NCBI GenBank assembly: GCA_028716565.1
Contig: JAQUPL010000005.1
Location: forward strand, 70,379 to 103,404
Reading direction: 5' to 3'
DNA length: 33,026 nucleotides
Source: Candidatus Omnitrophota bacterium
Lineage (GTDB): Bacteria > Omnitrophota > Gorgyraeia > Pluralincolimonadales > Pluralincolimonadaceae
The notes under the pieces are model-generated. The model did not search any database and had not been told where the DNA came from. It saw nothing but the letters and a program-made list of their open reading frames with translations. Numbering within the stretch: the first letter of the stretch is position 1; each line of letters begins with the position of its first letter. A program made the position numbers and the translations under genes. This document shows, in pieces, positions 24,622 to 32,092 of the stretch.

Positions 24622-25097
24622 CTGTCCGTTACCACCTCTGAAATAATAGCCGGCGATTTCAAATAACCGTTAGCGTCCGCCTGTTCCGTGCCGTCGCGCA
24701 CGCCGTTAAGCGCTATCCCGCCGCCGCTGCCGTTATCCGCCCCGATTATCCTTCCGCCTTTTTGCCGCCAGGAGACGGAGATGGTCACTCTTTTGAGATC
24801 CGTGCTATTGGGAATGGCGTCGACATAGACCACGCCTTTGGCATTCTGGACGGCGAAACCCGGTATATCGAACGTGTTATAGTCGTAATGATTGACTATG
24901 TTGAGCTTCTGGTAACGTATCTCTTCAAGTTTCTGCTGGATCGCGTTCGTCGCTAAAGTCAAGTTTCTTGCCGTCTCGCTCAGGTTAAAACAGAGGACAT
25001 ATGCCCCCAAAAGCCCGCCTATCGCGACGAGCATTATCGCGCCCGAGAACATGACTTCCATCAGCGTAAAACCGGATTTCGCGGAACGAAACAACAT
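24618..25097 (-). CDS. PilV-like minor pilin
   Basis: 159-residue prepilin-like protein, first gene of the minus-strand minor-pilin operon. Leader MLFRSAKSG is cleaved before F10, then TLMEVMFSGAIMLVAIGGLL with Glu at mature position 5 (E14). The downstream ATNAIQQKLEEIRYQKL helix is a typical PilV/GspI feature. A ribosome site GGAGGG lies eight bases upstream of the ATG. Its promoter should lie in the 155-base divergent gap to pilin 3 (25098-25252). I see a TATAGT box on the minus strand there but no convincing -35. Confidence 0.87.
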   Translation of the reverse strand: MLFRSAKSGFTLMEVMFSGAIMLVAIGGLLGAYVLCFNLSETARNLTLATNAIQQKLEEIRYQKLNIVNHYDYNTFDIPGFAVQNAKGVVYVDAIPNSTDLKRVTISVSWRQKGGRIIGADNGSGGGIALNGVRDGTEQADANGYLKSPAIISEVVTDR

Positions 25098-25215
25098 CTT
25101 ATCATCCCTCCAATTAGAAGTTTACTATAATGCCGGGTCAATATCAAGACTTTTGCAACGTCCCGCCGCAGCGGGGCTCTTAAGAGGGGAATCTCGTAAA
25201 AATTGGCAATTTTTC

Positions 25216-25244
25216 TTGACTTTTTTGCTCAAAAAATATAAACT
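25216..25244 (+). promoter_or_regulatory. probable promoter of pilin gene 3 and pilM-Q
   Basis: TTGACT (25216-25221) followed by TATAAA (25237-25242, spacing 15) or TAAACT (25239-25244, spacing 17). The predicted transcript start, about 25249-25251, lies only two to four bases before the ATG at 25253, so the mRNA would be essentially leaderless. It sits in the divergent gap opposite the minor-pilin operon. Confidence 0.6.
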
Positions 25245-25252
25245 AAAACTCA

Positions 25253-25711
25253 ATGAAAGAAGAAAAACTATCATATCGCGGTTTTACTCTTGTTGAAATA
25301 ATGATAGTTATCGCCATTATAGCTACTTTGGCGGCCATCGCTATCCCTGTCTTCCTCACATCCCGCATAAACGCGAACGAGGCATCGGCTATAGTATCGT
25401 GCCGGACGATCGGATCGGCCTGCAACAGCTATTACGCGAATTCCAACCCCCATACTTTTCCGGCTGCCCTGGATAACCTGGCGGCGCCGGATTCCGATCC
25501 GCCTTACATCGATTCGGTCCTGGGTGTGACCAAGCAAAAACAGGGTTACAGGTTCAATTATACTTTCATCGACGCGGAGAATTTCGAGTTGAACGCAGAA
25601 CCGACAACTCCCGGAAGGACGGGGAACAGGTATTTTTTCACGGACAGCACGGGCATAATAAGGGCAAAGAACGGGGGTCAGGCGGGCGAGTCCGATCCCC
25701 CGATAGAGTAG
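25253..25711 (+). CDS. type IV pilin-like protein (pilin 3)
   Basis: 152-residue prepilin: leader MKEEKLSYRG, cleavage before F11, then TLVEIMIVIAIIATLAAIAIP with E15 at mature position 5. The C-terminal part shares NANEASAI, PPYID, KQGYRFNYTF, YFFTDSTGIIR and the terminal PPIE with pilins 1 and 2, and adds a GGQAGESD insertion. The ATG lacks any ribosome site and sits a few bases after the predicted transcription start. pilM follows after three bases, so this pilin is the first gene of the pilM-N-O-P-Q operon. Confidence 0.92.
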   Translation: MKEEKLSYRGFTLVEIMIVIAIIATLAAIAIPVFLTSRINANEASAIVSCRTIGSACNSYYANSNPHTFPAALDNLAAPDSDPPYIDSVLGVTKQKQGYRFNYTFIDAENFELNAEPTTPGRTGNRYFFTDSTGIIRAKNGGQAGESDPPIE

Positions 25712-25714
25712 GAT

Positions 25715-26641
25715 ATGAAAGAGATCAAATTCCCGTTCTTGAATTTGAACAGGACAAAGGTTAAGGTCGGCATAGATATAGGCACTTCTTCCGTAAAGGT
25801 ATTGGCCCTCTCGCGGAAAAAAACAGGCGGGTTCCAGCTTGATTTTTTCGCCGTCCAGTCTATTGACGGGGACCGCTCGAAAGAGAAGGTAGTCGAAACG
25901 ATAAAGCGCGCCGTCGCTCCTTCGGAGACCAAGGTCCAGGGCGTAACGATCGCCGTTTCAGGGCAGGGAGTCGTCGTGCGCCAGGTTCTCTTCCCGAAGA
26001 TGAGCGAGGGCGAATTGAAATCCGCCTTGCAGTTCGAGGCCGAAAAGCATATCCCGTTCAACATAAATGAAGTCTATATAGACGTGCAAGTGATCGATCA
26101 GAACGCCGAAGGCAACAAGATGAAGGTCCTCATCGTGGCTTCGAAGAAAGACCTCGTTGACGAGTACATGGGTTATGTCAGCGGGGCGGAGTTGACGGCC
26201 GAGGCCATAGATTGCGACGCTATCGCCGTGACGAACGCTTTTATGTTCAATAATCCCGGGTTAGGCAAGGATAAGACGGTCGCCCTTCTGAATATCGGCG
26301 CGAGCATGACCAACGTCTGCATACTCAAGAACGAGACGCTCAATTTTACCCGCGATATCCCGGTGGATGTAAAAAGCGCGGATACGCTCGAGAACCAGGT
26401 CAGGCTCTCGTTCGACTATTACGAGAACCAGTTCGGCAAAGGGATAGACGGTATATACGTGAGCGGCGGCGGCGCGAAAGAGACGGCGCTGCTGCAGCGT
26501 TTCTCCCAGGCTTTCGGGTTTGAGGTCTCGGCATGGGACCCGGTAAAAAACCTGGCGGTCTCCCCTAAAATAGATACGCAGGCCCTTAAGGACGCCTCCG
26601 GCCAACTGGCCGTCTGCGTCGGGCTCGCGATAAGAAGGTAG
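25715..26641 (+). CDS. pilM: type IV pilus assembly ATPase-fold protein PilM
   Basis: Cytoplasmic actin/FtsA-like protein that binds the N-terminus of PilN and couples the alignment complex to the motors. The 308-residue protein shows phosphate-1 VGIDIGTSSVKVLAL (about 18-32), ALQFEAEKHIPFNINEVYID (typical PilM), phosphate-2 VALLNIGASMTNVCIL, and a third glycine-rich IYVSGGGAKETALL motif. It is shorter than many PilMs (about 350) but intact across the core. It starts three bases after pilin 3 and ends three bases before pilN. Confidence 0.95.
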   Translation: MKEIKFPFLNLNRTKVKVGIDIGTSSVKVLALSRKKTGGFQLDFFAVQSIDGDRSKEKVVETIKRAVAPSETKVQGVTIAVSGQGVVVRQVLFPKMSEGELKSALQFEAEKHIPFNINEVYIDVQVIDQNAEGNKMKVLIVASKKDLVDEYMGYVSGAELTAEAIDCDAIAVTNAFMFNNPGLGKDKTVALLNIGASMTNVCILKNETLNFTRDIPVDVKSADTLENQVRLSFDYYENQFGKGIDGIYVSGGGAKETALLQRFSQAFGFEVSAWDPVKNLAVSPKIDTQALKDASGQLAVCVGLAIRR

Positions 26642-26644
26642 GCG

Positions 26645-27259
26645 ATGATAGAAATAAATCTTTTGCCGCCGCATCTGAAAGCCAGGAAGAGGGAGCCGAT
26701 GAAGCTGCCTTCGCTGCCCGTCATGCCGGTCGCCGCCGGCATCGTCGTCTTCCTGCTTGTCATACAGGTCCTCTTATGGGTCTTTATCCAGGTAAAAACC
26801 GTTTCCCGCGATTCCCTCAAAAAGAAAGCCGTCTCTATCGCCGCGTCGAATAAAGAGGCTATTACAATCGACAGTACCCTGAGGGAGATGTCCTCAAAGG
26901 TCGCAATAGTCGATAAACTGTCCGGCTCTAGGTTCGGGCTGGCGAAGATGCTCAATGATATTTCCGATTCTATGACATCGGGCGTCTGGTTGAGGATCAT
27001 CGATATCAAGAAGGGCGAATCGCCCGCAGAACCCGGCATCCTGAAGGAGGTGCTGGTGATAGAGGGTTCAAGCGTCATCTCCGGGGGCACCGACGAGTAC
27101 ACGATAGGCAAATTCGTCAATTCACTGAAAGAGAACGCGTCCTTCTCGTCGGATTTCGACAATATCGAGATCGCGAAGGAGGAGCGTAAAAAGATACAGA
27201 ATACCGAGATAATGGATTTTATCGTCATGTGCCATTTTAAGAAGGGGAAGGGGTTATAA
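26645..27259 (+). CDS. pilN: type IV pilus alignment protein PilN
   Basis: Bitopic inner-membrane protein. The 204-residue product starts MIEINLLPP, containing the INLLP motif that docks into PilM. A transmembrane helix (about 29-51) is followed by a short coiled-coil segment and a ferredoxin-like periplasmic domain (GVWLRIIDIKKG, VLVIEGSSV, IGKFVNSLKEN). Order and spacing (three bases after pilM, four before pilO) confirm the assignment. Confidence 0.94.
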   Translation: MIEINLLPPHLKARKREPMKLPSLPVMPVAAGIVVFLLVIQVLLWVFIQVKTVSRDSLKKKAVSIAASNKEAITIDSTLREMSSKVAIVDKLSGSRFGLAKMLNDISDSMTSGVWLRIIDIKKGESPAEPGILKEVLVIEGSSVISGGTDEYTIGKFVNSLKENASFSSDFDNIEIAKEERKKIQNTEIMDFIVMCHFKKGKGL

Positions 27260-27263
27260 AGAT

Positions 27264-27896
27264 ATGCCCGCGCCTTTTAACATACCGCGCATCCCAAAGG
27301 CCGACCTTGAGAAGATAGTGCTTATAGGGATAGCGGGTTTTATAGTTGTATTCAGCCTGATCCAGTTCCTGATGATCCCTTCTTTTCGCAAGTTAAGCGA
27401 GTTAAGGAAAGATATCATCAAGGAAACAGAGACCCTGAAAAAAGATGAGGCCCTCATAGCGAGCAAATCCCAGTTGCAGGCCCGGTTGGCGGCGGCGCAG
27501 GAAAAACTCAAAGTTTATGAAAATGCCATGCCGCGTTACAGTGAAATGCCGGGTATCCTGCAGAAGATCGCGGAGGTCGCTTACGAAAATAAGGTCAAGA
27601 TAATAAAGGTCGAGCCTCTCCGCACGGAGAAAGCCGAGCCGGCAAAACCCAAGGCGGCGCAGGCAAAACCCGAGGCAAAAAAACCCGCCTCTATATATAT
27701 GGAGATCCCTATACAGGTAGAGGTAAAAGGAGGCTATCACGCCATAGGCCAGTTCATAAACGGCGTCGAGACTGCCGTTAATATTATGTCGATAGGGGAT
27801 ATAGAGATCAAGGCGAACCCCGAGGATATGCAGAACCATAACGCCAGGCTCCTGATAGTCGCTTATGTCCTGCGCGAGGAGACCCAATCGAAATGA
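27264..27896 (+). CDS. pilO: type IV pilus alignment protein PilO
   Basis: Partner of PilN in the periplasm. The 210-residue protein has a membrane helix (about 19-40), a coiled coil (about 42-90), and a ferredoxin-like domain beginning MPGILQKIAEVAYENKVKI. A Lys/Pro/Ala-rich linker (about 125-145) interrupts it. The segment IPIQVEVKGGYHAIGQFING is characteristic of PilO. It overlaps the PilP-like gene by four bases. Confidence 0.93.
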   Translation: MPAPFNIPRIPKADLEKIVLIGIAGFIVVFSLIQFLMIPSFRKLSELRKDIIKETETLKKDEALIASKSQLQARLAAAQEKLKVYENAMPRYSEMPGILQKIAEVAYENKVKIIKVEPLRTEKAEPAKPKAAQAKPEAKKPASIYMEIPIQVEVKGGYHAIGQFINGVETAVNIMSIGDIEIKANPEDMQNHNARLLIVAYVLREETQSK

Positions 27897-28249
27897 GGAA
27901 CGCGGCATTCATAGGGCTTTTGATCCTTATCGCGTTCGCGCCGTATGCCCCGGGGAACGAAAATTTCAAGTACGACCCCAAAAATAAACGTGACCCGTTC
28001 AGGCCCCTTGTCGACAGGGACGGCAACATACTTCCCGAAATGAGGGCGGTTACGGCCAATGTCGAACTGACCCTTGAGGGGATAGTCTGGTCCAGGAACG
28101 GGGATTCATATGCTATCGTAGGAGGTTCGGTCGTCAGGGCCGGGGATATCCTGGGAGATTATAAGGTCAAAAATATAGAGAAGACGAGGGTGATCCTCGA
28201 AAGAGACGGCGAAGAATCAGTCATAAATTTGAGAGGCGAGGAGGAATAA
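27893..28249 (+). CDS. pilP: PilP-like periplasmic protein
   Basis: 118-residue exported protein expected to connect PilNO with the secretin. The N-terminal hydrophobic signal sequence (about 4-20) lacks a lipobox cysteine, unlike proteobacterial PilP lipoproteins. The mature part opens FKYDPKNKRDPFRPLVD, containing the conserved RDPF motif of PilP/GspC-type HR domains. A small beta domain follows (LTLEGIVWSRNGDSYAIVGG, VRAGDILGDYKV). It sits between pilO (4-base overlap) and pilQ (one base), the classical position. Confidence 0.9.
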   Translation: MRNAAFIGLLILIAFAPYAPGNENFKYDPKNKRDPFRPLVDRDGNILPEMRAVTANVELTLEGIVWSRNGDSYAIVGGSVVRAGDILGDYKVKNIEKTRVILERDGEESVINLRGEEE

Positions 28250-28250
28250 C

Positions 28251-29993
28251 ATGTCCAAGCGCGAAAAGATCTCAATCGTAGGCGTCGTGTTTTTGAGCGC
28301 GTTTTTTTACGGGTCCGCATGCGGGCAGGAGCCGCCGGCCGCGCCGGCCGCGGTAGAGCAGCCTGTCGCCGCGCAGCCTGTCGCGGTTCCTCAGCAGGAG
28401 CCCGCGTCGGAGAAGAGCACCGTGACCCTTGATTTTAAGGATGCCGATATACAGAATGTCCTCCGGGTACTGGCTTACAAGAGCGGCGTAAATATCGTTA
28501 CGGGCAAGGAGGTCGTGGGGACCGTCACTATACGGCTTGTGGATGTGCCGTGGGAACAGGCGCTGGACGTCATCCTTAATACATACGGTTTCGCGTATGA
28601 ACGCGAAGGCAACATCATCACAGTCTCGACCGTTGACGCCCTGAAGGAACGCAGGGAGAAGAAGAAGGAATTGACCGAGATAGAGGGCGTCAGCAGCAGG
28701 GTCTTCAATTTACAATATCTCGACGCGCAGGACGCCAAGAAGATGCTTGAGCCGCAGTTGTCGCCGCAGGGCAAGATATCGGTCCTTGAGGTAACCGGGC
28801 AGAAAGGGTGGAAGATCGGCGTGCCGCAAGCCGGTGGCCAGTCGACGGATGAAGGCAAAGAGAGAAGGGAAAGGGAAAACTCCAGGTCGCGCTCGCTGGT
28901 GGTGACCGATACGTTGACCTATCTCGACAGGATGTCGAAGATATTAAAAGAGATGGATGTCAAGCCCGTCCAGATCCTTATAGAGGCGAGGATAATGGAG
29001 GTCAGCAAGAACGTCCTGAGGGATATAGGGATGGAGTGGAGCACCGGGTCAAGACTGCAGAACCACCAGGCCTTGACTACGGCAGGGGTCCTGAACGGTG
29101 GGGTTAAAGTGAAGTTCGGCAGCGCTTCTAAGACGACAGGCACGATATCGGGAAGCAATTATTCTCAATCGGAGCCTACCGACCCTCTCGGTTATCAGCC
29201 TTCAAATTTCAATCCGCTTTCCACGAACCTCAACCCTTATAACGCGGGGCTCCAGCTGCTCTACCAGAAACTCTTCGGGACGCAGATGGAAGCTATGGTC
29301 CACGCGCTTGAGGAAGATGTGAGGACCAATACGCTGTCCGCGCCTAAGATACTGACGCTTTCCGGCCAGGAAGCGATCATCCTTATCGGCACGAAGTATC
29401 CGATAGTCGAGAGCAGTATTTCAGGCACTTCGGGTACCGCGACAGAGAACCTGGCTTATTACCAGGATATAGGCGTCCAGCTTTATGTAGTCCCCCAGGT
29501 AAGCGGTGACGAAAAATTCATTAACATGATAGTCCATCCGGTCATTTCCGAGAGAACGGCGCTCACCGTCGGGTTGAATGATTACCCGGTCATAGACACG
29601 AGAGAGACAGAGACCCAGATCTTGATGGCGGACGGCGAAACGATAGTCATCGGCGGCCTTCTCAGGAACGTCAAATCGAAGAGCAGGATAGGGATACCAA
29701 TATTGGGAGACATCCCGGTCATCGGCAACCTCTTTTCGCGGGCGACCAACAATACCGATAAAATAGACCTCCTTATATTCATAACGGCAAGGGTTGTAAG
29801 GCCGGGAGAGTTCACCGACCAGGAGATGGCGATGGTCAAGCAGGCCTTGGAGGCCGGACAGGCCAATGTCACCCCGGCTGCCGAGCCGGAGAAGAAGGAG
29901 AAGAAGAAGGAAGATAAAAAGAAAGAGAAACCGGCCGCGCCGGTGGCCGCGGAAGGATTCAGCAAGTCGAACAGGGGCTATTTGAGTAAATAA
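28251..29993 (+). CDS. pilQ: type IV pilus secretin PilQ
   Basis: Outer-membrane secretin through which the pilus exits. The 580-residue protein has an N-terminal signal peptide ending near SACGQ (the cysteine lacks a convincing lipobox) and an Ala/Pro/Gln-rich linker. STN/N0 follows (VTLDFKDADIQNVLRVLAYK, about 58-125), then N1 (SSRVFNLQYLDAQDAKKML). The secretin domain with the signature IPILGDIPVIGNLFS is near residue 485. No AMIN peptidoglycan-binding repeats are present, so it is shorter than proteobacterial PilQ. The C-terminal tail is strongly basic and acidic by turns (EKKEKKKEDKKKEK). The ribosome site GAGGAG is well placed. Confidence 0.95.
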   Translation: MSKREKISIVGVVFLSAFFYGSACGQEPPAAPAAVEQPVAAQPVAVPQQEPASEKSTVTLDFKDADIQNVLRVLAYKSGVNIVTGKEVVGTVTIRLVDVPWEQALDVILNTYGFAYEREGNIITVSTVDALKERREKKKELTEIEGVSSRVFNLQYLDAQDAKKMLEPQLSPQGKISVLEVTGQKGWKIGVPQAGGQSTDEGKERRERENSRSRSLVVTDTLTYLDRMSKILKEMDVKPVQILIEARIMEVSKNVLRDIGMEWSTGSRLQNHQALTTAGVLNGGVKVKFGSASKTTGTISGSNYSQSEPTDPLGYQPSNFNPLSTNLNPYNAGLQLLYQKLFGTQMEAMVHALEEDVRTNTLSAPKILTLSGQEAIILIGTKYPIVESSISGTSGTATENLAYYQDIGVQLYVVPQVSGDEKFINMIVHPVISERTALTVGLNDYPVIDTRETETQILMADGETIVIGGLLRNVKSKSRIGIPILGDIPVIGNLFSRATNNTDKIDLLIFITARVVRPGEFTDQEMAMVKQALEAGQANVTPAAEPEKKEKKKEDKKKEKPAAPVAAEGFSKSNRGYLSK

Positions 29994-30013
29994 GAGGTCA
30001 CAAGGAGGAAACA

Positions 30014-30295
30014 GTGAAAAGGATTTTTTTTGCGTTAATTCTTATGTCGGTGGCCGTTCTCCCGTTGGCGGCGCAGGATTACAAGAGTTCCGATTTTGAC
30101 GCCGCTTTCCAGGACGCCACGAAGATGACCCTCTCCGGCGTAGAAGCGGCCAAAGGCACCGATCTTCTCGTCAAGGATACCGCCAGCGTCCTGCACAGGG
30201 AACAGATGGCGATACTCGACGAACTCGCGAAGCTGCATAAAGAGATCGCCGACTTGAAGAAGGACATCAAGACCATAAAGAGCCAGGTTGAATAA
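30014..30295 (+). CDS. small secreted coiled-coil protein, unknown
   Basis: Unrecognised 93-residue protein. The N-terminal signal peptide (about 1-20, MKRIFFALILMSVAVLPLAA) is likely cleaved before QDYKSS. The mature part ends in a heptad-rich helix (about 58-93, LHREQMAILDELAKLHKEIA). The start is GTG 30014 with a very strong AAGGAGG seven bases upstream. It follows pilQ by 20 bases and overlaps the DUF2344 gene by eight, so it is probably the last gene of the pilus operon. A periplasmic accessory to the secretin is conceivable but is inference from position alone. Confidence 0.8.
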   Translation: MKRIFFALILMSVAVLPLAAQDYKSSDFDAAFQDATKMTLSGVEAAKGTDLLVKDTASVLHREQMAILDELAKLHKEIADLKKDIKTIKSQVE

Positions 30296-30590
30296 TTACC
30301 GGGTCTTCTTTGCCAAGAAAGAGCAGATGAAGTTCATCTCGCATCTCGATCTCGTCCGGCTTTTCCAGCGGGCGGCCCGCCGCGCCGGCATATCCCTCGT
30401 GATCTCGCAGGGGTTCAGCCCGAGGCCAAAGATAAGTTTTAAGCGCGCGTTGAAGCTCGGCGTGGAGAGCGAGGCCGAGGAGGCGGTATTCCATCTCAAG
30501 GATATGGTATCGAAAGAGGATTTCGGTAACAGATTGCAGGCGCAGTTGCCTGGAGGGATAATCATTAATAATATAGAGGAAATAAGTTAA
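30288..30590 (+). CDS. short DUF2344 (TIGR03936-type) protein, C-terminal half absent
   Basis: 100 residues matching the N-terminal half of DUF2344 proteins: YRVFFAKKEQMKFISHLDLV, FQRAARRAGISLVISQGFSPRPKISF, LGVESEAEEAVF and the LPGGIII region. Usual family members are about 200-240 residues and associate with TIGR03960 radical SAM proteins and RNase G. The stop (30588-30590) is immediately followed by the rng ATG, so no room remains for the missing half. This looks like a natural short form or an internal deletion, and a frameshift is unlikely. The start is TTG 30288, since the only ATG (30327) would cut off the conserved first strand. Confidence 0.85.
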   Translation: MNNYRVFFAKKEQMKFISHLDLVRLFQRAARRAGISLVISQGFSPRPKISFKRALKLGVESEAEEAVFHLKDMVSKEDFGNRLQAQLPGGIIINNIEEIS

Positions 30591-32083
30591 TGGGAAAAGA
30601 AATTCTGATCAACATCGAGCCGCAGGAGACAAGGCTCGCGGTGCTCGAGAACAAGGTCCTCGAGGAGTTTTCGGTCGAGAGATTGGGTGAGAAGAGGCTC
30701 GTCGGCAATGTCATCAAGGGCAGGGTGAACTCCGTCGTGCCGGCTGTCAAGGCCGCGTTCGTCGGACTCGGGCTGGAGAAGAACGGTTATCTCTATCTCG
30801 CGGATATCGTCGGTATAGGGATGGATTTCGAATCGATCGACAAGGAAGAGGAGGTGGTAAGGCCTCCCAGGGGCATACAGCCGCACCAGTCGATAGACCA
30901 GCTGGTAAAAAAAGGACAGGAAGTCCTCGTCCAGGTGACGAAGGAGCCGTTCGGCACGAAGGGCGCGCGCCTCACTACCCATATCTCATTACCCGGCCGC
31001 TATATAGTTTTATTGCCGTACGACAGGCACCTCGGGATCTCGCGCCGCATATCGGACGATAAGGAACGCGCGCGGCTTAAGGATATATTGAGGGGGCTTG
31101 AAGTCCCGAAGGAGATGGGCGTCATAATCAGGACCGCGGGCATCGGGCAATCCAAGCGGGAACTCGGCAGGGACCTCAAATATCTCTTGGGCATCTGGAG
31201 GAAGATAAAATTCGGCGCGGCGAAGAAACAGGCGCCGGCCCAGCTGCATGAGGAATATGACCTGGTGCTCAGGGTCGCGCGGGATTACCTTACCGAGGAC
31301 GTCGAGAAACTTATAATAGATAACCGCGACGAATACAGGAAGATACAGCATTTCCTTAGCGCGGTCGCCCCTCACCTCAGGCCTAAAGTCGAACTTTATG
31401 AAGGCGACATCCCGCTTTACGACAGGAAGGGCATAGAGAAGGACGTCGAGAAATTATTCGAGCGCAAGGTCCCGCTGAGATGCGGCGGTTATATCGTCAT
31501 CGAGCCGACCGAAGGGCTCGTCGCGATAGACGTCAACAGCGGGAAGTTCACCGAGAAGAAGAGCCTAGAGGAGACGGCGTTCGCAGTGAACATGGAAGCC
31601 GCCCGCGAAGTCGCGCGCCAGATACGCCTGCGCGACCTCGGCGGCATTATCGTGATCGATTTCATCGACATGATGCAGGCCGGCAAGAGGCGCAAAGTAT
31701 TCGAGGCGCTCACAGACTCGTTGAAGCGCGATAAGGCGAAGACAGACGTATCTCCGCTCTCAGAGATCTGTCTCGTCGAGATGACGCGCCAGAGGATGCG
31801 CCGCAGCGTCGAGAGCATGTCATTCAGGGAATGCCCGTATTGCCAGGGCAGGGGCCTGATAAAATCGGTCTCGACCGTATCCATCCAGGCATTAAGGAAA
31901 GTCAAAAAATATCTCAAGGAGACGAAGAAGAAGCAGGTCGAACTCCTCGTTAATCCCGAGGTCACCTCGCGCCTCTTCAATGAGGACCGCCAGGCGATAG
32001 AATCCATCGAGCGCGTCTTCCACGCCAAGATCATCATCAAGGCAGACCCGCTGCTCCACGTCGAAGAGATAAAGCTTATTTAG
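30590..32083 (+). CDS. rng: ribonuclease G/E family endoribonuclease
   Basis: Endoribonuclease of the RNase E/G family that processes rRNA and mRNA. The 497-residue size matches RNase G and lacks the long scaffold tail of RNase E. It has an N-terminal S1 domain (about 36-120; GNVIKGRVNSVVPAVKAAFV, GYLYLADI) and a DNase I-like catalytic region with D314 in AIDVNSG and D357/D360 in IDFIDM as metal ligands. The zinc-link motif C415-P-Y-C418 precedes QGRGL. It overlaps the DUF2344 stop by one base (TAATG), reproducing a widely conserved gene pair. Confidence 0.96.
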   Translation: MGKEILINIEPQETRLAVLENKVLEEFSVERLGEKRLVGNVIKGRVNSVVPAVKAAFVGLGLEKNGYLYLADIVGIGMDFESIDKEEEVVRPPRGIQPHQSIDQLVKKGQEVLVQVTKEPFGTKGARLTTHISLPGRYIVLLPYDRHLGISRRISDDKERARLKDILRGLEVPKEMGVIIRTAGIGQSKRELGRDLKYLLGIWRKIKFGAAKKQAPAQLHEEYDLVLRVARDYLTEDVEKLIIDNRDEYRKIQHFLSAVAPHLRPKVELYEGDIPLYDRKGIEKDVEKLFERKVPLRCGGYIVIEPTEGLVAIDVNSGKFTEKKSLEETAFAVNMEAAREVARQIRLRDLGGIIVIDFIDMMQAGKRRKVFEALTDSLKRDKAKTDVSPLSEICLVEMTRQRMRRSVESMSFRECPYCQGRGLIKSVSTVSIQALRKVKKYLKETKKKQVELLVNPEVTSRLFNEDRQAIESIERVFHAKIIIKADPLLHVEEIKLI

Positions 32084-32092
32084 TAGGTACTC

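Noticed and set aside
25157-25190. GC hairpin (CCCGC/GCGGG) and CTCTTAAGAG palindrome as a terminator between the divergent pilin operons
   Set aside because: No T-run on either strand, and the region lies upstream of both genes, where a terminator is not needed.
30288-30590. Frameshift as the cause of the short DUF2344 protein
   Set aside because: rng begins on the last base of the stop codon, so no downstream sequence exists that could encode the missing half in another frame.
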